64,000 nucleotides of DNA, taken from contig NZ_BTPU01000010.1 in assembly GCF_036985595.1 (NCBI RefSeq), positions 1 through 64,000 on the forward strand, given 5' to 3'. A program made the translations under genes and the position numbers. Positions 1 to 8,921 of the stretch are shown here, piece after piece. Source of the stretch: Vallitalea maricola. GTDB lineage: Bacteria; Bacillota; Clostridia; Lachnospirales; Vallitaleaceae. The notes below the pieces were generated by a model, which was not told the DNA's origin, searched no databases, and worked only from the letters and a program-made list of their open reading frames with translations. Each line of letters starts with the position of its first letter. The first letter of the stretch is position 1.

Positions 1-183
1 GTTATTGTTATAATTATGATATTACACCACACAAATACTTTTTTCATATAATCCCCCTTAATTAGATTGATACCCATCATTTTAATGAATTAATAAACTC
101 AATATATTTCACCAATAGCCTGTAATAATACTGCCACTATAGAAGAATAAGTTTTTTGTAATTATAATTGAAGATAACTTAAA

Positions 184-330
184 GCAAAATAGTATATGTA
201 TATGTGGAGTAGTGAGGCAGGACGCCGAACCCAGCTCTTTGCTCATGGACGAGCAAGTAGCTGGCGTAACATATACATATACTATTTTGCAAAAGCCACG
301 TCAGAACAAAACTCTTTTTTCTGACTCACC
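184..330 (+). repeat. Palindromic repeat element, copy A
   Basis: A 107-bp unit (184-290) is bounded by perfect 22-bp inverted arms that begin GCAAAATAGTATATG and end CATATACTATTTTGC. The interior can form a nested hairpin: outer CGCC/GGCG, then AGCT/AGCT, then GAGCAA/TTGCTC around a six-base loop. A second small hairpin (GTCAGAA/TTCTGAC, 300-325) follows on the right. The whole unit, including that side hairpin, recurs in inverted orientation at 22538-22682. No open reading frame fits inside. It could be a mobile palindrome or a structured RNA; I do not recognise the family. Confidence 0.8.
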
Positions 331-343
331 TTAATATATAAAA

Positions 344-383
344 AAAGATACACCAGAACTATTAAAATTCTACATGTATCTTT
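344..383 (-). terminator. Terminator of the VanW-family gene
   Basis: Arms AAAGATACA and TGTATCTTT flank a loop of about 22 bases. Read on the minus strand, the stem is followed by a run of T. It lies just past the stop codon of the VanW-family gene. Confidence 0.7.
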
Positions 384-393
384 AAAGCACTTA

Positions 394-1200
394 TTAACTT
401 ATCCCCTTCACAAAAGGTTTATATATCTCTTTCTTAGAATAAGTAAGCACTTCCTCATTATCTAATTGACTATATCTATTGGTTATGACTTCCCATCCTT
501 TAACAAATTCAACTTTTTTACTATCTTCAGGAAGAAGTTCATTCACTATATTCTTTTCAACCCTGACATTGGTTGCAACTTCATCTCTAGATAGTATCTT
601 ACACCATATATACAAATCTTCTTTTGATACACCCATGTTAATTACTATATCTGAATTAGTGTTATTTTGAAACTTCAAATCTTTTCTTCCGTATACATAG
701 GTTGCGTCTCTGCCAAGATCTACAAATCTGTCTTCTCCCCATAAGTCTGTACTATGATTATATTTTTCTAATATTTTCAGATTGCCATATAATACAGCAT
801 TAAACAAAACTGAACTATCTAGACAAAGCCCCCCACCTGTAGTATAAGTAGTTTTACCATTTCTGAAAACAGGTCCTTGTGCATATCCTTTCTGTATAGT
901 CGCCTCTCCTAGAATCTTCCTTAAGGAAAATACCTGACTAGGCTTGAGCAGTGTTCCATTGATTGTATCTGCTCCTAGACTCATGTTATGTATTCTGCTA
1001 TGATTTACCTCTCCTAATTCCTCTCTCCAATTAATATCTATTTTGTATTCAGATATCAGATGCCATCTACTAATATTTTCTTCATTCCCGATTTTCATAT
1101 TAGTAAACTTAAGTAGCCAACCTTTTATAAAACTTTTCAAGTTATCCAAGAATAACCTTGTCCTAAGAAATTTCATCCCATTTTTTCGTTTACCAAACAC
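394..1200 (-). CDS. VanW family protein
   Basis: A 268-residue protein with the VanW signature: the central segment GGGLCLDSSVLFNAVLYGNL corresponds to the family's GGGLCQ.SS.LYNA motif, preceded by the usual stretch of SLR..LG....GY..GPVF. VanW proteins are of unknown biochemical function; the name comes from one gene in vanB-type clusters, and most family members have no link to vancomycin resistance. None of the van ligase or dehydrogenase genes is nearby. I place the start at the GTG at 1200, because AGGAGGAGATATT immediately precedes it; the upstream ATG at 1221 has no ribosome binding site and would put the AGGAGG inside the gene. No signal peptide is evident. It appears to be monocistronic. 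Confidence 0.85.
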   Translation of the reverse strand: MFGKRKNGMKFLRTRLFLDNLKSFIKGWLLKFTNMKIGNEENISRWHLISEYKIDINWREELGEVNHSRIHNMSLGADTINGTLLKPSQVFSLRKILGEATIQKGYAQGPVFRNGKTTYTTGGGLCLDSSVLFNAVLYGNLKILEKYNHSTDLWGEDRFVDLGRDATYVYGRKDLKFQNNTNSDIVINMGVSKEDLYIWCKILSRDEVATNVRVEKNIVNELLPEDSKKVEFVKGWEVITNRYSQLDNEEVLTYSKKEIYKPFVKGIS

Positions 1201-1377
1201 AATATCTCCTCCTAATAGCATTATTAATATGTCTCAACTTATTTATTATACAATAATTAGTCTTTTTTAGTATTTCATAATAATTAAATGTTATTAAAAC
1301 AATATTAATTTTTATTTACTCAGATATTAATAAATATTTGTTTGCCTAATAGTTTGTTTCACTTATTAAGACAATAA

Positions 1378-1412
1378 AAAATTTGGTTAATATTTAACTT
1401 TAACCAAATTTT
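1378..1412 (-). terminator. Terminator of the alpha-mannosidase operon
   Basis: Perfect 12-bp arms AAAATTTGGTTA / TAACCAAATTTT with an 11-base loop, followed on the minus strand by a T-rich tract. It lies 58 bp past the alpha-mannosidase stop codon. The AT-rich arms may also work in the other direction. Confidence 0.8.
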
Positions 1413-1469
1413 ATTATTATATTTCAAATAAATATATTTAATTCAATTATACATTCTAAGCCTATCTAA

Positions 1470-4400
1470 TTAGATATTAACTTTCAATGTGTGTATCTCA
1501 AAAGGTTTGAATTTTAGATTAACTATACCTTTCTCAATTGGTATATCACTAGAATTTTCCTCCATCATATCAACCAATTTAACAGATTTCACATCAAAGT
1601 TAAAGAATATCTGAGAATTAACACTTGAACTGTTGTTTTCATACAATCTAACTATAATATCATTATCATCTTCTGCTTTTTTAACTGATTCAACCACTAC
1701 ATCTCCATCTAATATCTCAATGAATGACTTTGTCATTGGTAATTGCTCTTTACTTGAATTGACTTCTATGCAATTCAGTGGAATATTAAGTTCATCTGCT
1801 CTTTTAGCAACTTCTCCCGTTACATAATCTCCATTATGAGGATATAGAGAGTAAGTAAATTCATGTTTACCTCTATCAGCATTAATACCAGGATAATTAG
1901 TACTTCTCAATAAATTCAGATCTATAGTATTTTCTAGAACCTTATATCCATACTTGCAATTATTCATCAATGCTACTCCATAATCCCTTTGGGAAATATC
2001 TACCCATTTATGAGCACATATCTCGTATTTGGCAGATTCCCAGCTTGTATTTCTATAAAGCGGGCGTTTTATAGTACCAAATTGGATATCACATATTGCT
2101 TCTGTAGCATAAATGTCCACTGGGAAAGAAGTTCGTAACATTTTATTACTTTCTTGCCACTGAACTTCGGTTTTGAAATCAATTCTTCTACTATCTTTTG
2201 TTAGAATAACTTTTTGTATCAGTTTTGATTCTCCGAAGATATAGACTTGCTTCATAATTGCTTTTGGTCCATCTATATAGTTTTCTCTTGATTCTAATTG
2301 AAAACTGTCAAATGGTCTTTGGTCATAATTTATATCAAAATCCCATGCATCTCCCTGGTCATCATAAACAGCTAATACATTAGCTTCTACACCATCTTGT
2401 ATAACCTCTCGTTGGAATTTTTTATCATATATTGACTTTATTGTTCCATCATCATTGAACTGTAATCTAATTAGTTCATTTTCTAAACAATCTTCTTTTA
2501 CTACTAGTTTCTCACTAGTATCATCAATTTCTTTTTCGTCTACCACTAAATATCCCATTGGTGGTACTGATAAATATTGCCAATCATCTTTTACTTTTAT
2601 CCACTCTTTACGTTCCCATGAGAGTGAATTAAATACCATATGTGGATTATCTATTCCATGGGTATTAATATTATCAGCTATTGCTTCGAGAGATTTTTGA
2701 ATCATTTCTTTAGTTTTGTTCATTAATACTTGGTATCTATCAAGACTTTCATCATATACACGTTTAATAGATGAACCAGGTAGAATATCATGAAATTGAT
2801 AGAGTAAAACTTCTTTCCATATTTCTTCAATTTCTTCTTGTGGATATACCATCTGAGCATTTATCTGTGCTAACATGGATGAAAGTTCTAATTCTCTCAA
2901 CATTATTTCCATTTTTCTATTGTATTTTTTATTTTTTGCCTGTGAAGTAAAAGTACCTTGGTGCTTTTCAAGATATAACTCACCATTCCAAGTTTTATAC
3001 TTATCAGAATCTTTGTCTATTCTTTTGAAGAAATCAAGTGAAGATTCTTGAACTACAGGTGACAATCCATTCAGATTTTTAACTCTCCCCAGTCTTTCCA
3101 AATGTTCTGCTCCAGGTCCTCCACCTCCATCGCCTATTCCAAACAGCATTAGACAGTTGTCAGAGACTCCTTTATCCAAGTATTGTGCCTCTGTCTTTTT
3201 AATTGCTTGAGGACTGGCTGAACTATTATATGTTCCTTCTGGAGGCATATGGCATAATATTTTTGTACCATCTATACCTTGCCAATTGAATGTATGGTGA
3301 GGGAATTGATTAATCTCACTCCATGACAATTTTATGGTCATAAAATAATCAACACCTGATTTTTTTAAGATTTGGGGCAATGAACCAGTATATCCAAAGA
3401 CATCTGGGAGCCATAATATCTTCATATCTTTACCGAATTCTTCTCTGAAAAATCTTTTACCATATACGACTTGTCTAATCAATGCTTCTCCGCCAGAAAT
3501 ATTGGTATCAGGTTCTACCCACATAGCACCTTGTACTTCCCATCGCTCTTCCTTGATTCTTTGTTCAATTTTTTTATATAGACTAGGATAACGTTCCTTC
3601 ATCCATACATAGAGTTGAGGTTGACTAGCTCCAAAAATATAATCTGGATAACGTTCCATCATCTCCAGTACTGTTGAAAAGGTTCTAGCTCCTTTTCTAA
3701 TAGTTTCTCTAATAGGCCATAACCATGCAAGGTCAATGTGAGCATGACCAATAGCGCTTACTGTTAAAGATGGGTCGCCACCTTTTTTATTCAACTCACT
3801 CATCAATATTTTTCTTGCCTTGACTGCCTCTTCTTCTGTATAGTCTTTCAAGACTTTTGTAGCTTCATCTAATTTATAAAGTATACTCATATGCCTTGAT
3901 TCACTATCAGGTAACTGAGACATCAATTCATATAATACTTGAAAATCATAATATAGAGCTCTCATCTCTTGGTTGCATACAGCAACACAAACCTCTTCCA
4001 GAGTACCCTCTTTACTATATCTACCAAATAGGTCATTACAACCTGTTTCTATCCATATATCAATTTTTTCTCCACCTTCAGAGTTTTCAAGGAACTGTAC
4101 AACCTTTTTACCAGGTTTTCCCAAGGAAAAATCGAAAGAAGAACTTATATTTGTTAATCCTCTAATAGGACAACCTTCTTTATCAAAAACACAACCCTCA
4201 CCATTAACGTCGATTAACAGAACGATTTTTTGCCCTTTTTGTGTCTTAGGAACTTCACCTGTAAAATTAAACCATCCACAATCCCATAATTGTCCCCAAG
4301 TTTCTCCTATGTGAACTTGCTTTTTCTCTCCATTACATCGTTCATGGAATGGAACTGGTTCTTTGGTAACCCATGCAACAGCATCTAATTCTGCCACTTT

Positions 4401-4475
4401 TTCATACATAGCTTTATTAACTTTATCAATCACGTTTTGAATATAGACATACATCTTTTTTTTATTATATGGCAT
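1470..4475 (-). CDS. Alpha-mannosidase, glycoside hydrolase family 38
   Basis: A cytoplasmic enzyme of about 1001 residues that releases alpha-linked mannose. Family GH38 marks are clear: GHAHIDLAWLWPIRET (zinc-binding His and Asp, about residue 242), QGAMWVEPDTN, and LWLPDVFGYTGSLPQI, whose Asp is the family nucleophile (about residue 358), followed by the beta-rich C-terminal half typical of the family. No signal peptide is present, so substrates must be imported. The ATG at 4475 is preferred over the one at 4493: GGAG lies 11 bases before it, and nothing similar precedes 4493. It is the last gene of a LacI, binding protein, permease, permease, mannosidase operon, so the transporter probably imports a mannoside. 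The exact linkage cleaved cannot be read from sequence. Confidence 0.95.
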   Translation of the reverse strand: MPYNKKKMYVYIQNVIDKVNKAMYEKVAELDAVAWVTKEPVPFHERCNGEKKQVHIGETWGQLWDCGWFNFTGEVPKTQKGQKIVLLIDVNGEGCVFDKEGCPIRGLTNISSSFDFSLGKPGKKVVQFLENSEGGEKIDIWIETGCNDLFGRYSKEGTLEEVCVAVCNQEMRALYYDFQVLYELMSQLPDSESRHMSILYKLDEATKVLKDYTEEEAVKARKILMSELNKKGGDPSLTVSAIGHAHIDLAWLWPIRETIRKGARTFSTVLEMMERYPDYIFGASQPQLYVWMKERYPSLYKKIEQRIKEERWEVQGAMWVEPDTNISGGEALIRQVVYGKRFFREEFGKDMKILWLPDVFGYTGSLPQILKKSGVDYFMTIKLSWSEINQFPHHTFNWQGIDGTKILCHMPPEGTYNSSASPQAIKKTEAQYLDKGVSDNCLMLFGIGDGGGGPGAEHLERLGRVKNLNGLSPVVQESSLDFFKRIDKDSDKYKTWNGELYLEKHQGTFTSQAKNKKYNRKMEIMLRELELSSMLAQINAQMVYPQEEIEEIWKEVLLYQFHDILPGSSIKRVYDESLDRYQVLMNKTKEMIQKSLEAIADNINTHGIDNPHMVFNSLSWERKEWIKVKDDWQYLSVPPMGYLVVDEKEIDDTSEKLVVKEDCLENELIRLQFNDDGTIKSIYDKKFQREVIQDGVEANVLAVYDDQGDAWDFDINYDQRPFDSFQLESRENYIDGPKAIMKQVYIFGESKLIQKVILTKDSRRIDFKTEVQWQESNKMLRTSFPVDIYATEAICDIQFGTIKRPLYRNTSWESAKYEICAHKWVDISQRDYGVALMNNCKYGYKVLENTIDLNLLRSTNYPGINADRGKHEFTYSLYPHNGDYVTGEVAKRADELNIPLNCIEVNSSKEQLPMTKSFIEILDGDVVVESVKKAEDDNDIIVRLYENNSSSVNSQIFFNFDVKSVKLVDMMEENSSDIPIEKGIVNLKFKPFEIHTLKVNI

Positions 4476-4541
4476 AATTATACTTACTCCCATCTTATCT
4501 AACTTTGCTTAATTTCTGCTAATATTTTCTCACTAAAACAA

Positions 4542-5378
4542 TTATTTAATTCCTGTCATACTGATTCCTTCAACAAATTTTTTCTGGAATATTAAAAATA
4601 CAATTACTATTGGTGCTAAAGTCGTAATCAATGCTGCCGATTCTAGAATCATATCATACCCAGTCTGGAAATTAGTCTGAAATCCCATTAAACTAAGCTG
4701 AACTGTAAATACTTCTGCTTTGTTGGTAACTATCATAGGCCATAGATAATCATTCCACATCTGAGTATATGTTATTATGAAATATGTAGCTATCACAGGT
4801 CCTGATAATGGCAATACAACCTTAAAGAAAATTTTCATTTCACCAGCACCATCTATGTATGCAGATTCAATTATTGAATCAGGAAGGGTTTCTAAAAACT
4901 GTTTTGCAAGAAATATCCCTACAATATTGACTAATCCTGGTATAATAAGTGCAGCCAAAGTATTTAGAATGTTTAAATCTCTAACTAAAATATAGTTAGG
5001 TATTAATAATACTTCTGCTGGTACCATCAATGTTGATAGTAACATGACAAATATTATTTTTCTGCCTCTAAACTTCTTCTTTGCAATTACATAACCTACT
5101 AAAATTGCAATGAATGCACTTACCAAAGTAAATATTGTAACATAAATCAAACTGTTTTTGTATCCTATTCCTAAATTTGACATTTTCCAAGCCTGAACAT
5201 AATTTTCAAAATGGAATCCTTTGGGCAATAAATATATTTTCCCCATTTCAGGCAAGAAATCTTTTGGTTGCAGTGAGTAAACTATCCTTAGATAAAAAGG
5301 GAATAGCTGAACAAATGCAAAGATACTCAAGATGATATAAAATATTGTGTTTCTGATTTTATTTTTACCCTTATTCAT
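4542..5378 (-). CDS. Sugar ABC transporter permease, CUT1 (MalG type)
   Basis: A 278-residue inner-membrane protein with six predicted helices and the ATPase-docking EAA loop ESAYIDGAGEMKIFFKVVLPLSGP at about residues 165-190. This is one half of the membrane channel of a carbohydrate uptake (CUT1) importer. It overlaps the preceding permease gene by 8 bp, which suggests translational coupling, and has the ribosome site GGAGAAGG. No ATPase gene is present in the operon; CUT1 systems commonly use a shared MsmK/MalK-type ATPase encoded elsewhere, which is the likely case here. Confidence 0.93.
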   Translation of the reverse strand: MNKGKNKIRNTIFYIILSIFAFVQLFPFYLRIVYSLQPKDFLPEMGKIYLLPKGFHFENYVQAWKMSNLGIGYKNSLIYVTIFTLVSAFIAILVGYVIAKKKFRGRKIIFVMLLSTLMVPAEVLLIPNYILVRDLNILNTLAALIIPGLVNIVGIFLAKQFLETLPDSIIESAYIDGAGEMKIFFKVVLPLSGPVIATYFIITYTQMWNDYLWPMIVTNKAEVFTVQLSLMGFQTNFQTGYDMILESAALITTLAPIVIVFLIFQKKFVEGISMTGIK

Positions 5379-6297
5379 AAGTTACCTTCTCCCCTTCAAA
5401 TCTAAATTGTATAATAGTAACAATTAGAATAAATATGAAAAATACAACTGCAATAGATGATGCATATCCCATTTTATTCTCAACAAAACCGTCCTGGTAT
5501 ATTCTAAGAACCACTGACATAGTACTGCCGATAGGTCCCCCTTTAGTAACAAGCTGCATTGGACCTATTACCTTAAAACTTTCAATTGTTGTGTATACTA
5601 TATTTAATAAAATAATTGGTTTTAATAAAGGAATTGTAACTTTTTTGAAGATAGTCCAGTTACTTGCTCCATCAATCTTAGCAGCTTCATAGAATGTCTT
5701 AGGGATTTGTTTTAATCCAGCTAAATAAATAAGCATTCTTATTCCAAAACCTAAAAATAGTGGATAAAGCATCAATGATATCAACGCCATATCTGGGTCT
5801 GACAGCCAGGCTACAGATTTAATTCCGAAATGACCTAATATTGTATTCAAGAAACCATAAGGACTTGGATCGAAAATCCATTCTATCATTGTGGCTCCTA
5901 CAACCTGTGAAACAAGTATAGGCCAGAATAACGCCGCCCTGAAGAACTTTTCTCCCCTTGAAATACAAGTAATCATGTAAGCTGTACCAAGTCCAATTAG
6001 ATTATGTCCTATCACAGTGAATACAGTCCATATGAAGGTATTGTTAAAAGCTTTCCATAGACCTCCATCATTAGTAAATATACGAATATAATTATCTAAT
6101 CCAACAAAATCTGGAGCTTTGAATATATTCCAATCAGTAAAACTAAGATATATTACTCTAAACAGTGCAAACAGAAAAAATATTCCCCAAAGAATTAATG
6201 GTATTGCAAGCATTCTATATGCTATTATTTCATTTTTATATTTGACTCTAATCCTCTTATAGCTTTTCTTATTTTCTTTAACAGCCTTACTTTTCAT
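5371..6297 (-). CDS. Sugar ABC transporter permease, CUT1 (MalF/UgpA type)
   Basis: A 308-residue inner-membrane protein and partner of the MalG-type permease downstream. It has a charged N-terminal cytoplasmic segment, six predicted membrane helices and the EAA loop YEAAKIDGASNWTIFKKVTIPLLKP at about residues 200-225. Two adjacent ATG codons exist (6300 and 6297); the second has better spacing from AAGG. It follows the substrate-binding protein gene after a 108-bp gap that contains a stable hairpin. The substrate is inferred from the co-transcribed alpha-mannosidase to be a mannose-containing saccharide. Confidence 0.93.
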   Translation of the reverse strand: MKSKAVKENKKSYKRIRVKYKNEIIAYRMLAIPLILWGIFFLFALFRVIYLSFTDWNIFKAPDFVGLDNYIRIFTNDGGLWKAFNNTFIWTVFTVIGHNLIGLGTAYMITCISRGEKFFRAALFWPILVSQVVGATMIEWIFDPSPYGFLNTILGHFGIKSVAWLSDPDMALISLMLYPLFLGFGIRMLIYLAGLKQIPKTFYEAAKIDGASNWTIFKKVTIPLLKPIILLNIVYTTIESFKVIGPMQLVTKGGPIGSTMSVVLRIYQDGFVENKMGYASSIAVVFFIFILIVTIIQFRFEGEKVTYE

Positions 6298-6312
6298 CAT
6301 TAACCTTCTTTC

Positions 6313-6382
6313 AAAATAAGGGCTGTCTAATAATACTAACAGCTAATAGATTATTTAGCCTATATTATTAGATGCCCTATTT
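6313..6382 (-). other. Intercistronic hairpin between binding-protein and permease genes
   Basis: Arms of about 22 bases (AAAATAAGGGC... at 6313 and ...GCCCTATTTTA at 6382) pair with two small bulges around a loop of about 24 bases. The stem is not followed by a clear T run. Such hairpins after binding-protein genes usually protect the upstream mRNA or terminate partially, giving more binding protein than permease. Confidence 0.6.
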
Positions 6383-6408
6383 TATTTATGCAATTGTTGA
6401 CTAGGATT

Positions 6409-7722
6409 CTATTTAATATTCTTTATCTCTTCGTCACATAATTCTTTTGCTTCCTTTAATGCTTCTTCTGGCTCTGCAACACCAGTCAGAACTTTTTGAA
6501 TTGCATTTGAAAGATGCTTATCAATTGAAGGCCATGCTGGACTTCCTGGTCTTGATACAGTATTTTTAAATTGTTCAACAAATACTTTCCACTCTGGAGT
6601 ATTAAACATTTCATCCTCTAATGAATCTTTTAATGAAGGCATTAGATTAGTTTGTTTTGCATAGGATAACTGTAGATCTTTATTGGTTGCTAGGAACTTA
6701 CAGAAATCATATGCTTCTTGTTGATGTTTTGTTGCTTTTGTTATTGCAAGACTATATAATCCTAATGGTGCATATCCTGTAACACCGTCTTTCAATGATA
6801 CTAATGGTGCAACATTCAAATTGGCTGTTTCATCAGCAGTAAGTCTATTTATATTCCAACATCCCATTTCTAATAACCCAATTTTACCTTCATAAAATTC
6901 ATTTTCAAGGTATACATTTGGTGGTATTGCTCCACAACTAAGTAAATCATCTACTTGCTGTAATGCATTAACAGCTTCTTTACTGTCTAATGTACTTGCA
7001 CTCCAATCGTCATTTAGAATAGAACCACCGTTTCTAGCAACCCATGAACTAAATTGGAAAGATAGGAATCCACTTCCCTTTGGATTAACTGGAACAGTAT
7101 ATCCATATACACCTTCTTCTCCTAAATCATTTATTGCTAACGCAACATCTTTTAATTCTTCGTATGTAGCAGGAACTTCTTTACCTGCTTTAGTCAATAA
7201 ATCTTCATTATACATCAATGCTAATGTATTAGCGTCAAATGGTAATGCATAAACATTATCTTGATACATATTTGCTTTCCATGCTGATTCCACAAATTTG
7301 TCTTTGATATCATTTGCACCAAATTCACTTAACTCTAGAATTTGGTCATTATAACCTAAAGTTTGAACAAATACATGATCTATCTTTACAATATCAGGAG
7401 CTGTCTTTCCTGCTAGAGCAACTTTATAATTATCATAGTAATCAAAATTAGCTAACCATTCTGGTTCAATCTTAACGTTAGGATGTTCAGCCTCATATTC
7501 TGCTATGGCATCTAACAGTGGTTGCTTAAATTCATCTTGACTTGCCCACCAAATACTGAGCTTAACTTGTTTCTTACTATCTCCTTGTTGCTCGTTCACT
7601 TTACCATCCATTTTCTGAGAATCTCCATTGGAAACTGTTTCTTTTGAACCACATCCAGTAAATAAACTCATTACCATTAATATACTCATAACAAGAGTAA
7701 ACCATTTTTTTATGTTAACCAT
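6409..7722 (-). CDS. Extracellular sugar-binding lipoprotein of an ABC importer
   Basis: A 437-residue substrate-binding protein of the family 1 (MalE/UgpB-like) extracellular solute-binding group. The N-terminus is a lipoprotein signal: charged KK, a hydrophobic core, and the lipobox LFTGC at residues 20-24, with the Cys as lipid anchor. The typical KLSIWW and DIVKIDHVF segments and the aromatic-rich ligand cleft follow. Its ribosome site GGGAGGATATAAT is strong. It is the first structural gene after the LacI regulator, 46 bp downstream, and is followed by a hairpin and the two permeases. The ligand is inferred to be a mannoside from the operon's GH38 enzyme. Confidence 0.93.
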   Translation of the reverse strand: MVNIKKWFTLVMSILMVMSLFTGCGSKETVSNGDSQKMDGKVNEQQGDSKKQVKLSIWWASQDEFKQPLLDAIAEYEAEHPNVKIEPEWLANFDYYDNYKVALAGKTAPDIVKIDHVFVQTLGYNDQILELSEFGANDIKDKFVESAWKANMYQDNVYALPFDANTLALMYNEDLLTKAGKEVPATYEELKDVALAINDLGEEGVYGYTVPVNPKGSGFLSFQFSSWVARNGGSILNDDWSASTLDSKEAVNALQQVDDLLSCGAIPPNVYLENEFYEGKIGLLEMGCWNINRLTADETANLNVAPLVSLKDGVTGYAPLGLYSLAITKATKHQQEAYDFCKFLATNKDLQLSYAKQTNLMPSLKDSLEDEMFNTPEWKVFVEQFKNTVSRPGSPAWPSIDKHLSNAIQKVLTGVAEPEEALKEAKELCDEEIKNIK

Positions 7723-7768
7723 ATTATATCCTCCCTAAAACCTTAGACTTATGATATTTTTTTGTTGT

Positions 7769-8770
7769 TTATCTTATTGAAACTTGTCCTACAGAACCTG
7801 TTTTAATAATTTTGTATTTGTTTAGAATGAGATTTGATGATTGCTGCTTATTATCTATGATCATAGTTATTTGTTTTGCAGCGGCCTCACCCAATTTTTT
7901 ATAATCTACTACTACCCTGCTGACTTCAGGAGTCAAGAAATAATCCATACCACCTAGTGCAAAAACGGAAATATCGCCTGGTATGTTAATACCTTTAGTT
8001 TTTGCTTCTTCATATACCCCAAGTGCCACTACATCTGATTCAGTAATAATTGCACTGAATTCTCCTTTTTCCAAAATACTACTCGCTAATTTCTTTGCTT
8101 TTATTATTGTATTATCACAGTTATATATATAAGAAGGTTCAAAATCAATCTGGTTCTCTGATAGAGCTTTTATATATCCTTTTAAACGGTCAGATGTAAT
8201 AGTTAAATTAGGTTTACTGTTTATGAATGCAATCTTTTTATGACCATTTTGTATTAGCATTTTTGTTGCACTATAAGCTATTTCAATATTATCCACATCT
8301 AAACTGCTTAAGTTCTCATATGATTTTGGAGCTTTTCCAACCAAGACAATGGGCGTACCTGAACTAACAAAGTCTTTAATACGTATATCTTCAATTTCGG
8401 GATCTAAGATAATCGCTCCATCTATAGGTTCTATCCTTAACTTAGCACCTTTAGGTATCTTTTCATTATCTCTATCAATATATAAGATAACGTTATAATT
8501 AAACTCATTCAACTTCATAGCAACACCTTCAATGATTTGATGATGCATACTTCTAAACTCACCTAGATTTTCTAAAAACAAACCAATCATATAAGTTTTT
8601 TTGTTGGCTAGACCCGTAGCTAGTTTATTAGGATAATAATTCAATTCTTGCGCAGCCTTTAAAACTCTATCAGTAATTTCTTCACTTACATATTTAGTAT
8701 TATTAAATACGTTGGATACAGTAGATTTTGAAACTCCAGCTAATTTTGATACATCATTAATTGTACTCAT
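7769..8770 (-). CDS. LacI-family transcriptional regulator of the mannoside operon
   Basis: A 333-residue regulator. Residues 1-25 hold the LacI helix-turn-helix (TINDVSKLAGVSKSTVSNVFN), followed by the hinge helix region ITDRVLKAAQELNYYPNKLATGL and a periplasmic-binding-like effector domain. It is the first gene of the mannosidase operon, so it probably controls its own transcription. A palindrome with the core AACCGGTT lies just downstream of its promoter, and the same site occurs before the GxGYxYP gene at 8922-10814. The effector is probably an imported sugar, which is inference. Confidence 0.93.
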   Translation of the reverse strand: MSTINDVSKLAGVSKSTVSNVFNNTKYVSEEITDRVLKAAQELNYYPNKLATGLANKKTYMIGLFLENLGEFRSMHHQIIEGVAMKLNEFNYNVILYIDRDNEKIPKGAKLRIEPIDGAIILDPEIEDIRIKDFVSSGTPIVLVGKAPKSYENLSSLDVDNIEIAYSATKMLIQNGHKKIAFINSKPNLTITSDRLKGYIKALSENQIDFEPSYIYNCDNTIIKAKKLASSILEKGEFSAIITESDVVALGVYEEAKTKGINIPGDISVFALGGMDYFLTPEVSRVVVDYKKLGEAAAKQITMIIDNKQQSSNLILNKYKIIKTGSVGQVSIR

Positions 8771-8818
8771 TCTATAACCACCTTTTTACCTTAAAATACT
8801 GCTTCAGACCGTAATAGT

Positions 8819-8865
8819 GAACCGGTTTTCTACTCCATAATATCATAATTATTAATATATGTAAA
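8819..8865 (-). promoter_or_regulatory. Promoter and LacI operator of the mannoside operon
   Basis: On the minus strand, TTTACA (8860-8865), a 17-bp spacer and TATTAT (8837-8842) form a sigma-A promoter. AACCGGTT (8820-8827, within GAACCGGTTTTCT) is centred about 14 bp past the -10 box, over the transcription start. The CG-centred palindrome is typical of LacI-family operators, and its position fits repression. Confidence 0.75.
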
Positions 8866-8921
8866 TGGTAATTAACAATTATAATATCTACAAGGGCAAA
8901 AGGTGTTATGCATTAACTTGA

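Noticed and set aside
394..1200. Vancomycin resistance locus suggested by the VanW name
   Set aside because: No vanA/B-type ligase, vanH or vanX gene is nearby, and most VanW-family proteins are unrelated to resistance.
3896..4314. Plus-strand open frames opposite the alpha-mannosidase gene
   Set aside because: They lie inside a well-supported GH38 gene and show no recognisable protein features.
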